Source: an uncultured Paracoccaceae bacterium
GTDB lineage: Bacteria; Pseudomonadota; Alphaproteobacteria; Rhodobacterales; Rhodobacteraceae
Direction: 5' to 3'
Assembly: GCA_937927675.1 (NCBI GenBank)
Contig: CALBSG010000176.1
Location: 1 to 14,339, forward strand
DNA length: 14,339 bases
Shown in pieces: positions 8,292 to 14,339 of the stretch. The notes below the pieces were generated by a model that did not search any database, was not told where the DNA came from, and saw only the letters and a list, made by a program, of their open reading frames with translations. The position numbers were made by a program, and so were the translations under genes. Within the stretch, counting starts at the first letter, position 1, and every line of letters starts with the position of its first letter.

Positions 8292-8352
8292 TTAAGACGA
8301 GGTGAAGGCTAAAATGCGCGGCATCCGGGGTTTCTGGCTAAGGAATTCTTAA
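8292..8352. promoter_or_regulatory. Two near-consensus CtrA boxes between the phosphatase and Hpt genes
   Basis: The 165-bp divergent region (8232-8396) holds TTAA-N7-TGAA at 8292-8306 and CTAA-N7-TTAA at 8338-8352. Each matches 7 of 8 fixed positions of the alphaproteobacterial CtrA site TTAA-N7-TTAA. The second lies 44 bases before the hpt ATG. The second also sits inside a larger dyad: GGGGTTT (8327-8333) and AAACCCC (8351-8357) can form a 7-bp stem around it. Binding is inferred from sequence only. No convincing sigma-70 promoter was found in this gap. Confidence 0.4.
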
Positions 8353-8396
8353 ACCCCAAACGGCAGGCTGCAGCGGCGGAATGACAGGAGACGCAG

Positions 8397-8735
8397 ATGA
8401 TAGACTGGGCCCGCGTGACGGAATTGCAGAATGAAATCGGGGCAGAGGATTTCGCGGATGTCGTCCTCTTGTTTCTCGAAGAGGCGGATGAGGTCGTGGC
8501 CAAATTGCCCGGCTGCACCGACGCCCCTTCGCTTGAGGCGGCACTGCATTTTTTAAAAGGATCGGCCCTGAACCTTGGGTTTCAGACACTCGCCCAACTT
8601 TGCCAGACCGGCGAACGGCTGGCCGCCATGGGCGACACGGCCATCGACCGGGCGGCAGTGGCGCAGGCCTATGACGCCTCAAAAGCCGCATTCGATATCG
8701 GACTGGAAACACTGGGCGGCACGCGCGCCGCCTGA
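8397..8735 (+). CDS. Stand-alone Hpt (histidine phosphotransfer) protein
   Basis: A 112-residue all-helical Hpt domain protein. The phosphotransfer motif is HFLKGSALNLGF, with His 51 as expected phospho-acceptor and Lys 54, Gly 55, Ser 56 matching the family. The length fits a single Hpt four-helix bundle with no attached kinase or receiver, so it should shuttle phosphate between a hybrid kinase and a response regulator. The ATG at 8397 has AGGAG six bases upstream. It diverges from the receiver/phosphatase gene, making that receiver (Asp 68) an obvious candidate partner; this is inferred from position only. A thiamine riboswitch begins 34 bases after its stop. Confidence 0.88.
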   Translation: MIDWARVTELQNEIGAEDFADVVLLFLEEADEVVAKLPGCTDAPSLEAALHFLKGSALNLGFQTLAQLCQTGERLAAMGDTAIDRAAVAQAYDASKAAFDIGLETLGGTRAA

Positions 8736-8743
8736 TTGCCCCC

Positions 8744-8771
8744 TTGCGCCGGGCAAATGCGGCGCTATGTT
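8744..8771 (+). promoter_or_regulatory. Candidate thi promoter / hairpin between hpt and the riboswitch
   Basis: TTGCGC (8744-8749), 16 bases, TATGTT (8766-8771) is a possible sigma-70 promoter for the thi operon. The same bases contain a perfect 6-bp inverted repeat GCGCCG (8746-8751) / CGGCGC (8760-8765), which could be a weak hpt terminator, although no T-run follows. A second, mutually exclusive pairing, TTGCCC (8736-8741) with GGGCAA (8751-8756), is also possible. These readings compete and I cannot choose between them. Confidence 0.25.
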
Positions 8772-8868
8772 CCAGGTCACCTCGGGGTGCCTGAAAGGGC
8801 TGAGATGCAGAAATGCGGACCCGTTGAACCTGAACCGGCTCATACCGGCGGAGGGAAGGTGCATGGAA
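8770..8868 (+). ncRNA. TPP riboswitch (THI box) aptamer
   Basis: The conserved THI-box landmarks appear in order: GGGGTGCC (8784-8791), GGGCTGAGAT (8798-8807), ACCCGTTGAACCTGA (8819-8833), the P5 stem CCGG / CCGG around CTCATA, and GGCGGAGGGA. P1 is CACCT (8778-8782) with AGGTG (8857-8861), and can extend through TTCCA (8770-8774) with TGGAA (8864-8868). It binds thiamine pyrophosphate and lies directly upstream of thiB, exactly where this element is expected in Proteobacteria. Confidence 0.95.
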
Positions 8869-8905
8869 CTCCTCCATCCCGACCTGAACCGTCGCAACTG
8901 GAGGA
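8863..8905 (+). promoter_or_regulatory. Riboswitch expression platform that can hide the thiB Shine-Dalgarno
   Basis: The thiB ribosome site TGGAGGA (8899-8905) is perfectly complementary to TCCTCCA (8870-8876). That anti-Shine-Dalgarno can instead pair with ATGGA (8863-8867) through TCCAT (8873-8877). ATGGA shares bases with the 3' arm of the extended P1. A consistent model follows: TPP bound, extended P1 forms, TCCTCCA is free and masks the ribosome site; TPP absent, ATGGA traps it and thiB is translated. No T-run terminator is present, so control appears translational. Confidence 0.75.
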
Positions 8906-8909
8906 ACCT

Positions 8910-9893
8910 ATGAAGACCATCCCTCTCGCTGCGGGTTTTGCGTGCCTTGCCACTTTGGCAGCGGCCGATACTCCCGTTCTTGATGTCTACACCTATGACA
9001 GCTTTGCTGCGGAATGGGGCCCCGGCCCCGCGATTGAAAAGGGGTTCGAAGCAACTTGCGGCTGCGATCTGCGCTTTGTAACCGCAGGCGACGGCGCGGC
9101 CTTGCTGGCCCGTGTGCAATTGGAAGGTGCCGCCAGTGCCGCCGATGTGGTGGTTGGAATTGACACCAACCTGACCGCAGCAGCCCGCGCGACCGGGCTT
9201 TTCGCCCCCCATGGACAGCCCGCCGTTACCGGCCTGCCTATGGCCTATGACGATGCCGATTTTCTGCCCTTTGATTGGGGCTGGTTTGCCTTTGTGCATA
9301 ACAAAACCCTCGCAAATCCGCCAAAATCGTTTGAGGAATTGGCGGCATCCGACCTGAAAATCGTGATCGAGGACCCGCGATCCTCTACCCCCGGTTTGGG
9401 TTTGGTGATGTGGGTCAAGGCGGCCTACGGTGACCGCGCGGCCGAAATTTGGGCCGGGCTGAAGGACAATATCGTAACCGTCACCCCCGGCTGGTCCGAG
9501 GCCTATGGCCTGTTCTTGGAAGGGGAAGCGGATATGGTGCTGTCTTACACCACCTCGCCCGCCTATCACCTGATCGCGGAAAGCGATGACAGCAAAGCGG
9601 CGGCCGCCTTTGGCGAAGGGCATTACATGCAGGTCGAGGTGGCGGGCAAGCTGGCCGCCAGCGACCAACCTGCCTTGGCCGACGCTTTTCTGGCCTATCT
9701 GGTGTCGGATGCAGCGCAAAACGTGATCCCGACGACAAACTGGATGTATCCCGCAAACCCGCTCACCGCAGGTCTGCCAAAGGGCTTTGAAACACTGATC
9801 CAACCCGAAAAGTCCCTGCTTATGGCGCAAGACGAGGCAGGCGCGTTGCGCGATGCCGCGGTGGCGGAATGGCAAGCCGCGCTGGCCAAATAA
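8910..9893 (+). CDS. thiB: Thiamine ABC transporter, periplasmic binding protein
   Basis: Thiamine/TPP-binding periplasmic protein (327 aa) of the TbpA/ThiB family. Residues 1-19 form a signal peptide (MKTIPLAAGF, hydrophobic core, Ala-Ala-Ala before Asp 20) with no lipobox. The mature start, VYTYDSFAAEWGPGP, is typical of ThiB, followed by ADVVVGIDTNL, WGWFAFVHNK, EDPRSSTPGLG, WSEAYGLFLEGEADMVLSYTTSPAYH in two parts, and TNWMYPAN near the C-terminus, where ThiB proteins have their substrate-stacking Trp and Tyr residues. The ATG at 8910 is fixed by GGAGG (8900-8904) and by the riboswitch upstream; the frame stays open upstream, but that part is riboswitch RNA. First gene of thiBPQ; its end overlaps thiP by 25 bases. 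Confidence 0.95.
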   Translation: MKTIPLAAGFACLATLAAADTPVLDVYTYDSFAAEWGPGPAIEKGFEATCGCDLRFVTAGDGAALLARVQLEGAASAADVVVGIDTNLTAAARATGLFAPHGQPAVTGLPMAYDDADFLPFDWGWFAFVHNKTLANPPKSFEELAASDLKIVIEDPRSSTPGLGLVMWVKAAYGDRAAEIWAGLKDNIVTVTPGWSEAYGLFLEGEADMVLSYTTSPAYHLIAESDDSKAAAAFGEGHYMQVEVAGKLAASDQPALADAFLAYLVSDAAQNVIPTTNWMYPANPLTAGLPKGFETLIQPEKSLLMAQDEAGALRDAAVAEWQAALAK

Positions 9894-11407
9894 GCGCAGC
9901 CCTTCTGGGGCTGGCGGTTGCCGCGCTGACCCTTGGCAGCGCGGCAATGACGGCAGGCCATGCGACGGATTGGTCGCTTGGTCCCGCCGATGGCGCCGCG
10001 TTGCGCTTTACCCTGCTGCAGGCGGCCCTTTCTGCCGCAGTGTCCGGGGTGCTGGCCATCCCGCTGGCCCGTGCCTTGGCCCGCCGGCGCTTTCCGGGGC
10101 GGAGTCTGTTGATCCGTCTGCTGGCAGCCCCCTTCCTTTTGCCGGTCGTGGTGGCCGTGCTGGGCCTGCTTGCGGTCTTTGGTCGTGCCGGGCCTGTCAA
10201 CGCTGCGCTGGCAGCCGCTGGTTTGCCGCCTTTGTCGATCTACGGCCTGCATGGCGTAGTCATTGCGCATGTTTTCCTCAACCTGCCCTTGGTGACGCGG
10301 ATGCTGCTGCAAGGCTGGCAGGCCATTCCGGCCGAACGTTTTCGACTGGCCGAGGCGCTGGGGATGCCGCCCCCGTCGCAGTTTCGCCATCTGGAATGGC
10401 CGATGCTGCGCAGCCTGTTGCCCGGCGCGTTTGCGACCGTGTTCCTGCTCTGCCTGACCAGTTTCGCCGTGGCCCTGACGCTGGGCGGCGGACCAAAGGC
10501 GTCAACGCTGGAACTGGCAATCTATCAGGCCCTGCGCTTTGATTTTGATTTGGGCCGCGCAGCGCTGCTGGCGGCTGTTCAATTTGGCCTCTGCGCGGCG
10601 GTCACGCTGGCGACCCTGCGCCTGACACCGGGAGGGGTATTCGGGCCCGGCGTGGACCGCGCGGGAGGGGTGTCCTCGCCCCCCGGTTGGCGGCACGGTG
10701 CGGATGCGCTCGCGATTGGCCTTGCTGTGGCCTTTCTTCTGGGGCCGCTCTTGGCCGTTATGCTGCGCGGTCTGCCGGGGCTGGCCGGGTTGCCGTTGAC
10801 GGTTTGGCCGGCCCTCGGACGATCTGTTGCCTTGTCAATTGCATCGGCCCTGCTGGCCAGTACGGCCGCCCTGACACTGGCCTTAGCGGTTACGCGAGGG
10901 CAATCTTGGTTGGAAATCGCTGCGATGCTGCCGCTTTCGGCCTCCGGCCTGGTGATGGGAACTGGGCTTTTTCTTGCGGTCCATCCGACGATCTCGCCGG
11001 AAAGTCTGGCCCTGCCGGTGACGCTGATGGTCAATGCCACGATGGCGCTGCCCTATCTCTTTCGCCTTCTTTTGCCCGAGGCGCGGGCCTTGCGTGCAGA
11101 TTATGGGCGACTGTCCGAAAGTCTTGGTCTGACTGGGGTCGCACGCCTGCGGCTTGTCACCCTGCCCCGGCTTGCCCGGCCATTGGGCTTTGGCACCGGG
11201 TTGGCAGCGGCGCTGTCGATGGGGGATCTTGGGGTGATCGCCCTGTTCGCGGGCGAGCGGACAGAAACCTTGCCGCTGCTGGTCCAACGACTGATGGGGG
11301 CCTACCGGATGGAGGCCGCCGCGGCGGCGGCCTTGGTTCTTGTCGCCGCAAGTTTTGCCCTGTTCTGGGCTTTTGACCGATGGGGGGCTGCCCGTGCTGC
11401 GACTTGA
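9869..11407 (+). CDS. thiP: Thiamine ABC transporter, fused permease
   Basis: Inner-membrane permease of 512 residues made of two fused MetI-like halves, each with several hydrophobic helices, as in ThiP (E. coli 536 aa). Each half has a recognisable EAA loop that docks the ATPase: IPAERFRLAEALGM near residue 155 and LRADYGRLSESLGL in the second half. It passes thiamine or TPP from ThiB into the cytoplasm. The ATG at 9869 lies inside the end of thiB (25-base overlap); no better start exists before the first helix, so translation is probably coupled. Its end overlaps the thiQ start by 14 bases. A Gly/Pro-rich linker near residues 253-272 joins the halves. Confidence 0.93.
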   Translation: MASRAGQISAALLGLAVAALTLGSAAMTAGHATDWSLGPADGAALRFTLLQAALSAAVSGVLAIPLARALARRRFPGRSLLIRLLAAPFLLPVVVAVLGLLAVFGRAGPVNAALAAAGLPPLSIYGLHGVVIAHVFLNLPLVTRMLLQGWQAIPAERFRLAEALGMPPPSQFRHLEWPMLRSLLPGAFATVFLLCLTSFAVALTLGGGPKASTLELAIYQALRFDFDLGRAALLAAVQFGLCAAVTLATLRLTPGGVFGPGVDRAGGVSSPPGWRHGADALAIGLAVAFLLGPLLAVMLRGLPGLAGLPLTVWPALGRSVALSIASALLASTAALTLALAVTRGQSWLEIAAMLPLSASGLVMGTGLFLAVHPTISPESLALPVTLMVNATMALPYLFRLLLPEARALRADYGRLSESLGLTGVARLRLVTLPRLARPLGFGTGLAAALSMGDLGVIALFAGERTETLPLLVQRLMGAYRMEAAAAAALVLVAASFALFWAFDRWGAARAAT

Positions 11408-12086
11408 CCGTGTGGAGATATCGCAAGGCACGTTTCGCCTGACCGCCGATTGGCAGGTGTCTGCCGGCGAAAAGGTGGCCGTGATTGGCCCATCAGGTGC
11501 GGGAAAATCAACCCTGCTGATGGCGCTTGCCGGGTTCGTTCCATATGCCGGAAAAGTGCTATGGCAGGGTGGCGATCTTGGCCCGATGCCGCCCGGCGAA
11601 AGGCCCCTGTCGATCTTGTTTCAAGATCAGAACCTTTTTCCACATCTGACCGTTGCCCAGAACCTTGGCCTTGGCATTTCACCGCGTCTGAGTCTGGGCG
11701 CAGAGGATCACGCCCGGATCGAGACAACATTGCAGCGCGTCGGCTTGGGCGGCATGGGCGCGCGGAAACCGGGGCAGCTTTCGGGCGGCCAGATCGGTCG
11801 TGCCGCGCTGGCCCGCGCCCTTTTACGGGCCAGATCAATCCTTTTGCTGGACGAACCCTTTGCTGCCCTTGGCCCTGCGCTAAAGGCGGAAATGCTGGAC
11901 TTGGTGGCCGAAACGGCGGCAGAAACCGGCGCCACGGTTTTGATGGTCACCCATGATCCGGCGGATGCACGGCGCTTTGCCGGGCTGACCGTGCTGGTCG
12001 AAGCCGGCATCGCCCACGCCCCGCAGCCCACGGCAGATTTGTTCGCCAATCCCCCGCCCGCCCTACAGGCCTATCTTGGTCAATAA
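11394..12086 (+). CDS. thiQ: Thiamine ABC transporter, ATP-binding subunit
   Basis: ABC ATPase of 230 residues, close to E. coli ThiQ (232), powering ThiP. Walker A GPSGAGKST (32-40), Q-loop Gln 77, signature LSGGQ (129-133), Walker B ILLLDE (149-154), switch His 187. Two departures from the general ABC consensus: the signature continues as IGR instead of RQR, and the D-loop reads AALG, with Gly 160 where Asp is usual. The GTG at 11394 was chosen because the family begins right at this point (LRLDRVEI) and it overlaps the thiP stop; starting at the upstream TTG at 11340 would add 18 residues antisense to nothing but unlike ThiQ. The gene is followed immediately by a terminator hairpin. Confidence 0.93.
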   Translation: MLRLDRVEISQGTFRLTADWQVSAGEKVAVIGPSGAGKSTLLMALAGFVPYAGKVLWQGGDLGPMPPGERPLSILFQDQNLFPHLTVAQNLGLGISPRLSLGAEDHARIETTLQRVGLGGMGARKPGQLSGGQIGRAALARALLRARSILLLDEPFAALGPALKAEMLDLVAETAAETGATVLMVTHDPADARRFAGLTVLVEAGIAHAPQPTADLFANPPPALQAYLGQ

Positions 12087-12087
12087 A

Positions 12088-12116
12088 AAAGCCGCCGCGC
12101 AACGCGCGGGGGCTTT
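12088..12116. terminator. Bidirectional hairpin terminator between thiQ and petC
   Basis: A 13-bp stem with one internal mismatch: 12088-12100 (AAAGCCGCCGCGC) pairs with 12104-12116 (GCGCGGGGGCTTT) around the loop AAC. On the minus strand the hairpin runs into six T, a textbook intrinsic terminator for petABC. On the plus strand the tail is only TTTCT, so it is weaker for thiBPQ. It starts within 2 bases of the thiQ stop. Confidence 0.88.
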
Positions 12117-12124
12117 CTAGATCA

Positions 12125-12139
12125 GATCCTGTCAGGATC
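12125..12139. repeat. Perfect 15-bp palindrome at the petC stop codon
   Basis: GATCCTG-T-CAGGATC is perfectly symmetric about one base and overlaps two bases of the petC TGA. As RNA it can form a GATCC/GGATC stem with a 5-base loop just before the terminator. It could be an extra stabilising hairpin of the petC message or chance. Confidence 0.6.
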
Positions 12140-12926
12140 AGGCGTGCTTTTTGCCTTTGACACCGGCCCAAAGGCGCTTGTTCGTCAGGTAGAGCAGCGA
12201 GGTCAGCAGGACGAGGAAGATCACCGCAACAAAGCCGGTCTGCTTACGCGCCATCATGTGCGGTTCCGCCGCCCACATCAGGAAGGCAGAGACGTCTTCG
12301 GCCATGTGGTGCAGCGTGGCCGGGTGGCCATCGGCATAGGTCACCTGATCATCCGCAAGCGGCGGGGGCATCTTGATCCAACCGCCGGGGAAGGCGTGGT
12401 TTTCATAGAAGGTTTCACCCGCTTCTTCCTTGGTCTCACCGGTGTAGCCGGTCAGGATCGACACGATATGCTCAGGACCACCCATGCCGCGGAACATCTG
12501 ATTGATGCCCGTGCCATAGGGGCCGTGGAAGCCCGCACGCGACTTGGCCATCAGCGACAGGTCAGGAGCCCCCGCACCAGTGTTGGCCGGGAAGTGGTCC
12601 GACGCAATGGCCTCACGCTCTTCACCGGTCTCTTTGTCGATCACGGTGAAGTTCTTGGCATAGGCGCGCACCTGATCTTCCGGCAGGTGAGGGCCGCCCT
12701 CATCCGCAAGGGTGCGGATGGGGACATATTTCAGGCCGTGGCAGCCGGCACAAACCTCGGTGAACACCTGAAGGCCGCGTTGCAGCTGGTGTTCATCAAA
12801 GGTGCCAAACGGGCCTTCAAAGCTGAAGGCGACGTCATGGGTTTCCGCCTCGCCACCCGCGGCAAAAGCTGCCCCGGTGGTGAGGGCCAGAGCGGAAACG
12901 GCGCTGATTACGATTTTGCGAAACAT
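12138..12926 (-). CDS. petC: Cytochrome c1 of the bc1 complex
   Basis: Cytochrome c1 (262 aa), haem-carrying subunit of ubiquinol:cytochrome c oxidoreductase. A Sec signal (1-22, ending AFA) exports it; haem attaches at CAGCH (Cys 59, Cys 62, His 63); Met 186 in IKMPPPL is the likely sixth ligand; a C-terminal helix (about 231-247) followed by NKRLW and a basic tail anchors it. The ATG at 12926 gives a proper signal peptide with AAGGA upstream; a GTG at 12953 overlapping the petB stop would add nine residues before the signal and is less likely. Between residues 155 and 185 it is shorter than Rhodobacter capsulatus/sphaeroides c1 and lacks the cysteines of their disulfide loop. Last gene of petABC. 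Confidence 0.96.
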   Translation of the reverse strand: MFRKIVISAVSALALTTGAAFAAGGEAETHDVAFSFEGPFGTFDEHQLQRGLQVFTEVCAGCHGLKYVPIRTLADEGGPHLPEDQVRAYAKNFTVIDKETGEEREAIASDHFPANTGAGAPDLSLMAKSRAGFHGPYGTGINQMFRGMGGPEHIVSILTGYTGETKEEAGETFYENHAFPGGWIKMPPPLADDQVTYADGHPATLHHMAEDVSAFLMWAAEPHMMARKQTGFVAVIFLVLLTSLLYLTNKRLWAGVKGKKHA

Positions 12927-12949
12927 CTTGGTCAGTTCCTTTCCGTCAC

Positions 12950-14263
12950 TCACTCGGCCGCGCCGGGATAGTGGGCCTTGAAGTCTTCCTCGATCGTGGC
13001 CGGCAGCGGCAGCGGCTTTTCAAGCACACCCAGCAGCGGCAGGATCACGAGGAAATAGGCGAACCAATAGGTCGCCGCGATCAGCGAGATGTAGGGGTAG
13101 ATCCCGTCGGTCGGCATCGCGCCCACCCACATCAGCACCACGAAGTCGATGACCAGAAGCCAGAACCAGCCCTTGAACTTGGGCCGATACTTGCCCGAGC
13201 GCACCGACGAGGTGTCCAGCCACGGCACCAGTGCCATGACGGCAATGGCGCCAAACATCGCCAGCACGCCGAAGAATTTGGCGTCGATGATGCGGAACGA
13301 CAGGAAGTTCACCAGCTGCACCACCCAAACGTCGGCGGTGAAGGCACGCAGGATCGCGTAGAACGGCAGGAAGTACCATTCCGGCACGATATGTGCGGGC
13401 GTCGCCAGCGCATTGGCTTCGGTGTAGTTGTCGGGGTGGCCAAGGTAGTTCGGCATGAAGCCGACCACGGCGAAGAAGATCACCAGAACAACGCCAAGGG
13501 CGAAAAGGTCCTTGATGACGTAGTAGGGCCAGAAGGGAACGGTGTCTTTCGCAGCTTCTTCTTTGGAACCACGACGCACGTCAACACCCGTGGGGTTGTT
13601 GTTGCCGGTGGTGTGGAAGGCCCAGATGTGAACGGCCACAAGTGCAGCGATCACGAAGGGCAGAAGATAGTGCAGCGAGAAGAAGCGGTTCAGCGTGGCG
13701 TTGTCCACGGCCGGGCCGCCCAAGAGCCATTCTTGAATGGTCGGGCCAACGCCGGGGATTGCACCGAACAGACCGGTGATCACCGTGGCGCCCCAGAACG
13801 ACATCTGGCCCCAAGGCAGAACGTAGCCCATGAACGCGGTCGCCATCATGGCCAGATAGATCAGCATGCCGACGATCCAGGTCACTTCGCGCGGTGCTTT
13901 GTACGAGCCGTAGTAAAGGCCGCGAAAGATGTGAATGTAGACGGCAAAGAAGAACAGCGATGCGCCATTGGCGTGCAGATAGCGCAGCATATGCCCGCCA
14001 TTCACATCGCGCATGATGTGCTCGACCGAGGCGAAGGCCAGATCGACGTGGGGGGTGTAATGCATCACCAGCACGATGCCAGTCACGATTTGCAGCGCCA
14101 GGCAGAACGCCAGCACAATGCCCCAGATCCACATCCAGTTCAGGTTCTTCGGCGTGGGGATCATCAGGGTGTCGTAAACAAGGCTCACCACCGGCAGGCG
14201 GGCATGAAGCCACTTTTCAAGGCCCGACTTGGGCTCGTAATGGTCGTGCGGAATTCCGGCCAT
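12950..14263 (-). CDS. petB: Cytochrome b of the bc1 complex
   Basis: Full-length (437 aa) eight-helix cytochrome b, carrying haems bL and bH and the Qo and Qi quinone sites. Haem ligands are His 97, His 111, His 198 and His 212, and the Qo motif PEWY is at 294-297 with Glu 295; these numbers coincide with Rhodobacter. Gly 158 in the Qo region is also conserved, so no inhibitor-resistance change is seen there. The ATG at 14263 has GGAG eight bases upstream, and the petA stop is 12 bases before it. It is followed within 24 bases by petC. Also called fbcB in some species. Confidence 0.98.
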   Translation of the reverse strand: MAGIPHDHYEPKSGLEKWLHARLPVVSLVYDTLMIPTPKNLNWMWIWGIVLAFCLALQIVTGIVLVMHYTPHVDLAFASVEHIMRDVNGGHMLRYLHANGASLFFFAVYIHIFRGLYYGSYKAPREVTWIVGMLIYLAMMATAFMGYVLPWGQMSFWGATVITGLFGAIPGVGPTIQEWLLGGPAVDNATLNRFFSLHYLLPFVIAALVAVHIWAFHTTGNNNPTGVDVRRGSKEEAAKDTVPFWPYYVIKDLFALGVVLVIFFAVVGFMPNYLGHPDNYTEANALATPAHIVPEWYFLPFYAILRAFTADVWVVQLVNFLSFRIIDAKFFGVLAMFGAIAVMALVPWLDTSSVRSGKYRPKFKGWFWLLVIDFVVLMWVGAMPTDGIYPYISLIAATYWFAYFLVILPLLGVLEKPLPLPATIEEDFKAHYPGAAE

Positions 14264-14275
14264 GTGTCTAGCTCC

Positions 14276-14339
14276 TTAGCCCAGCTTGATGGTGGTTGCG
14301 TCTTCGAAGGCGGCAACCGGAACGTCGAGATTGCGCGGT
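14276..14339 (-). CDS. petA: Rieske iron-sulfur protein, C-terminal end only
   Basis: The minus strand reads the last 20 codons, PRNLDVPVAAF then EDATTIKLG, and a TAA 12 bases before the petB ATG. A C-terminus with PRNL, a hydrophobic strand and TxIKxG is typical of the bacterial Rieske subunit, and petA precedes petB in this order. The cluster-binding motifs lie outside the window. Partial because the window ends. Confidence 0.88.
   Translation of the reverse strand, partial: PRNLDVPVAAFEDATTIKLG

Noticed and set aside
8736..8909. N-terminal extension of thiB through the upstream open frame.
   Set aside because: This stretch is the TPP riboswitch; the signal peptide begins exactly at the ATG at 8910.
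8679..9947. Long minus-strand open frame opposite thiB.
   Set aside because: Its translation has no recognisable domain and runs antisense to thiB and the riboswitch.
12927..12953. GTG at 12953 as the petC start, overlapping the petB stop (GTGA).
   Set aside because: It would put nine polar residues ahead of the signal peptide; the ATG at 12926 has AAGGA upstream and gives a normal signal sequence. Kept as an alternative only.

Overview
The window looks like a chromosomal piece of an alphaproteobacterium of the order Rhodobacterales (Rhodobacter/Paracoccus relatives). The evidence is high GC content, a petA-petB-petC (Rieske, cytochrome b, cytochrome c1) order, a cytochrome b whose haem ligands and PEWY motif fall at the same residue numbers as in Rhodobacter, and a receiver/PP2C phosphatase of the kind found in that order. 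It is housekeeping-type DNA. I see no mobile element, CRISPR array, rRNA or tRNA.

Bases 1-26 are not genomic: they match the 3' end of the Illumina TruSeq read-1 adapter. They cut off the C-terminus of the first gene and supply a false tail and stop codon.

Layout: (i) 27-3582, minus strand, two tandem half-size ABC exporters joined by an ATGA overlap, the downstream one truncated by the contig end. A 10-codon open frame with a very strong Shine-Dalgarno precedes the pair. (ii) 3721-6456, minus strand, a compact overlapping run hslO (Hsp33) - NudL-like CoA pyrophosphatase - CCA tRNA nucleotidyltransferase. (iii) 6535-6984, plus strand, a second Nudix hydrolase, divergent from hslO and overlapping tail-to-tail with the next gene. 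(iv) 6969-8735, a divergent signalling pair: a receiver/PP2C (RsbU-like) phosphatase on minus and a stand-alone Hpt phosphotransfer protein on plus. Their shared 165-bp region carries two near-consensus CtrA boxes. (v) 8770-12086, plus strand, a TPP (THI-box) riboswitch controlling thiB-thiP-thiQ, the thiamine/TPP uptake ABC transporter. (vi) 12088-12116, a hairpin terminator shared with the convergent cytochrome bc1 operon. (vii) 12138-14339, minus strand, petC, petB and the last 20 codons of petA.

Working together: petABC encodes the respiratory or photosynthetic bc1 complex. thiBPQ imports thiamine and should shut off when TPP is plentiful. Hsp33, CoA-pyrophosphatase and CCA enzyme form a stress/maintenance operon. 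The Hpt and receiver-phosphatase are plausible parts of a partner-switching phosphorelay, although no sensor kinase, anti-sigma factor or STAS protein is present. The points most worth a second look are the riboswitch's readable three-way RBS switch, the paired CtrA-like sites between the two signalling genes, the leader-peptide-like frame before the ABC pair, and the adapter artefact.
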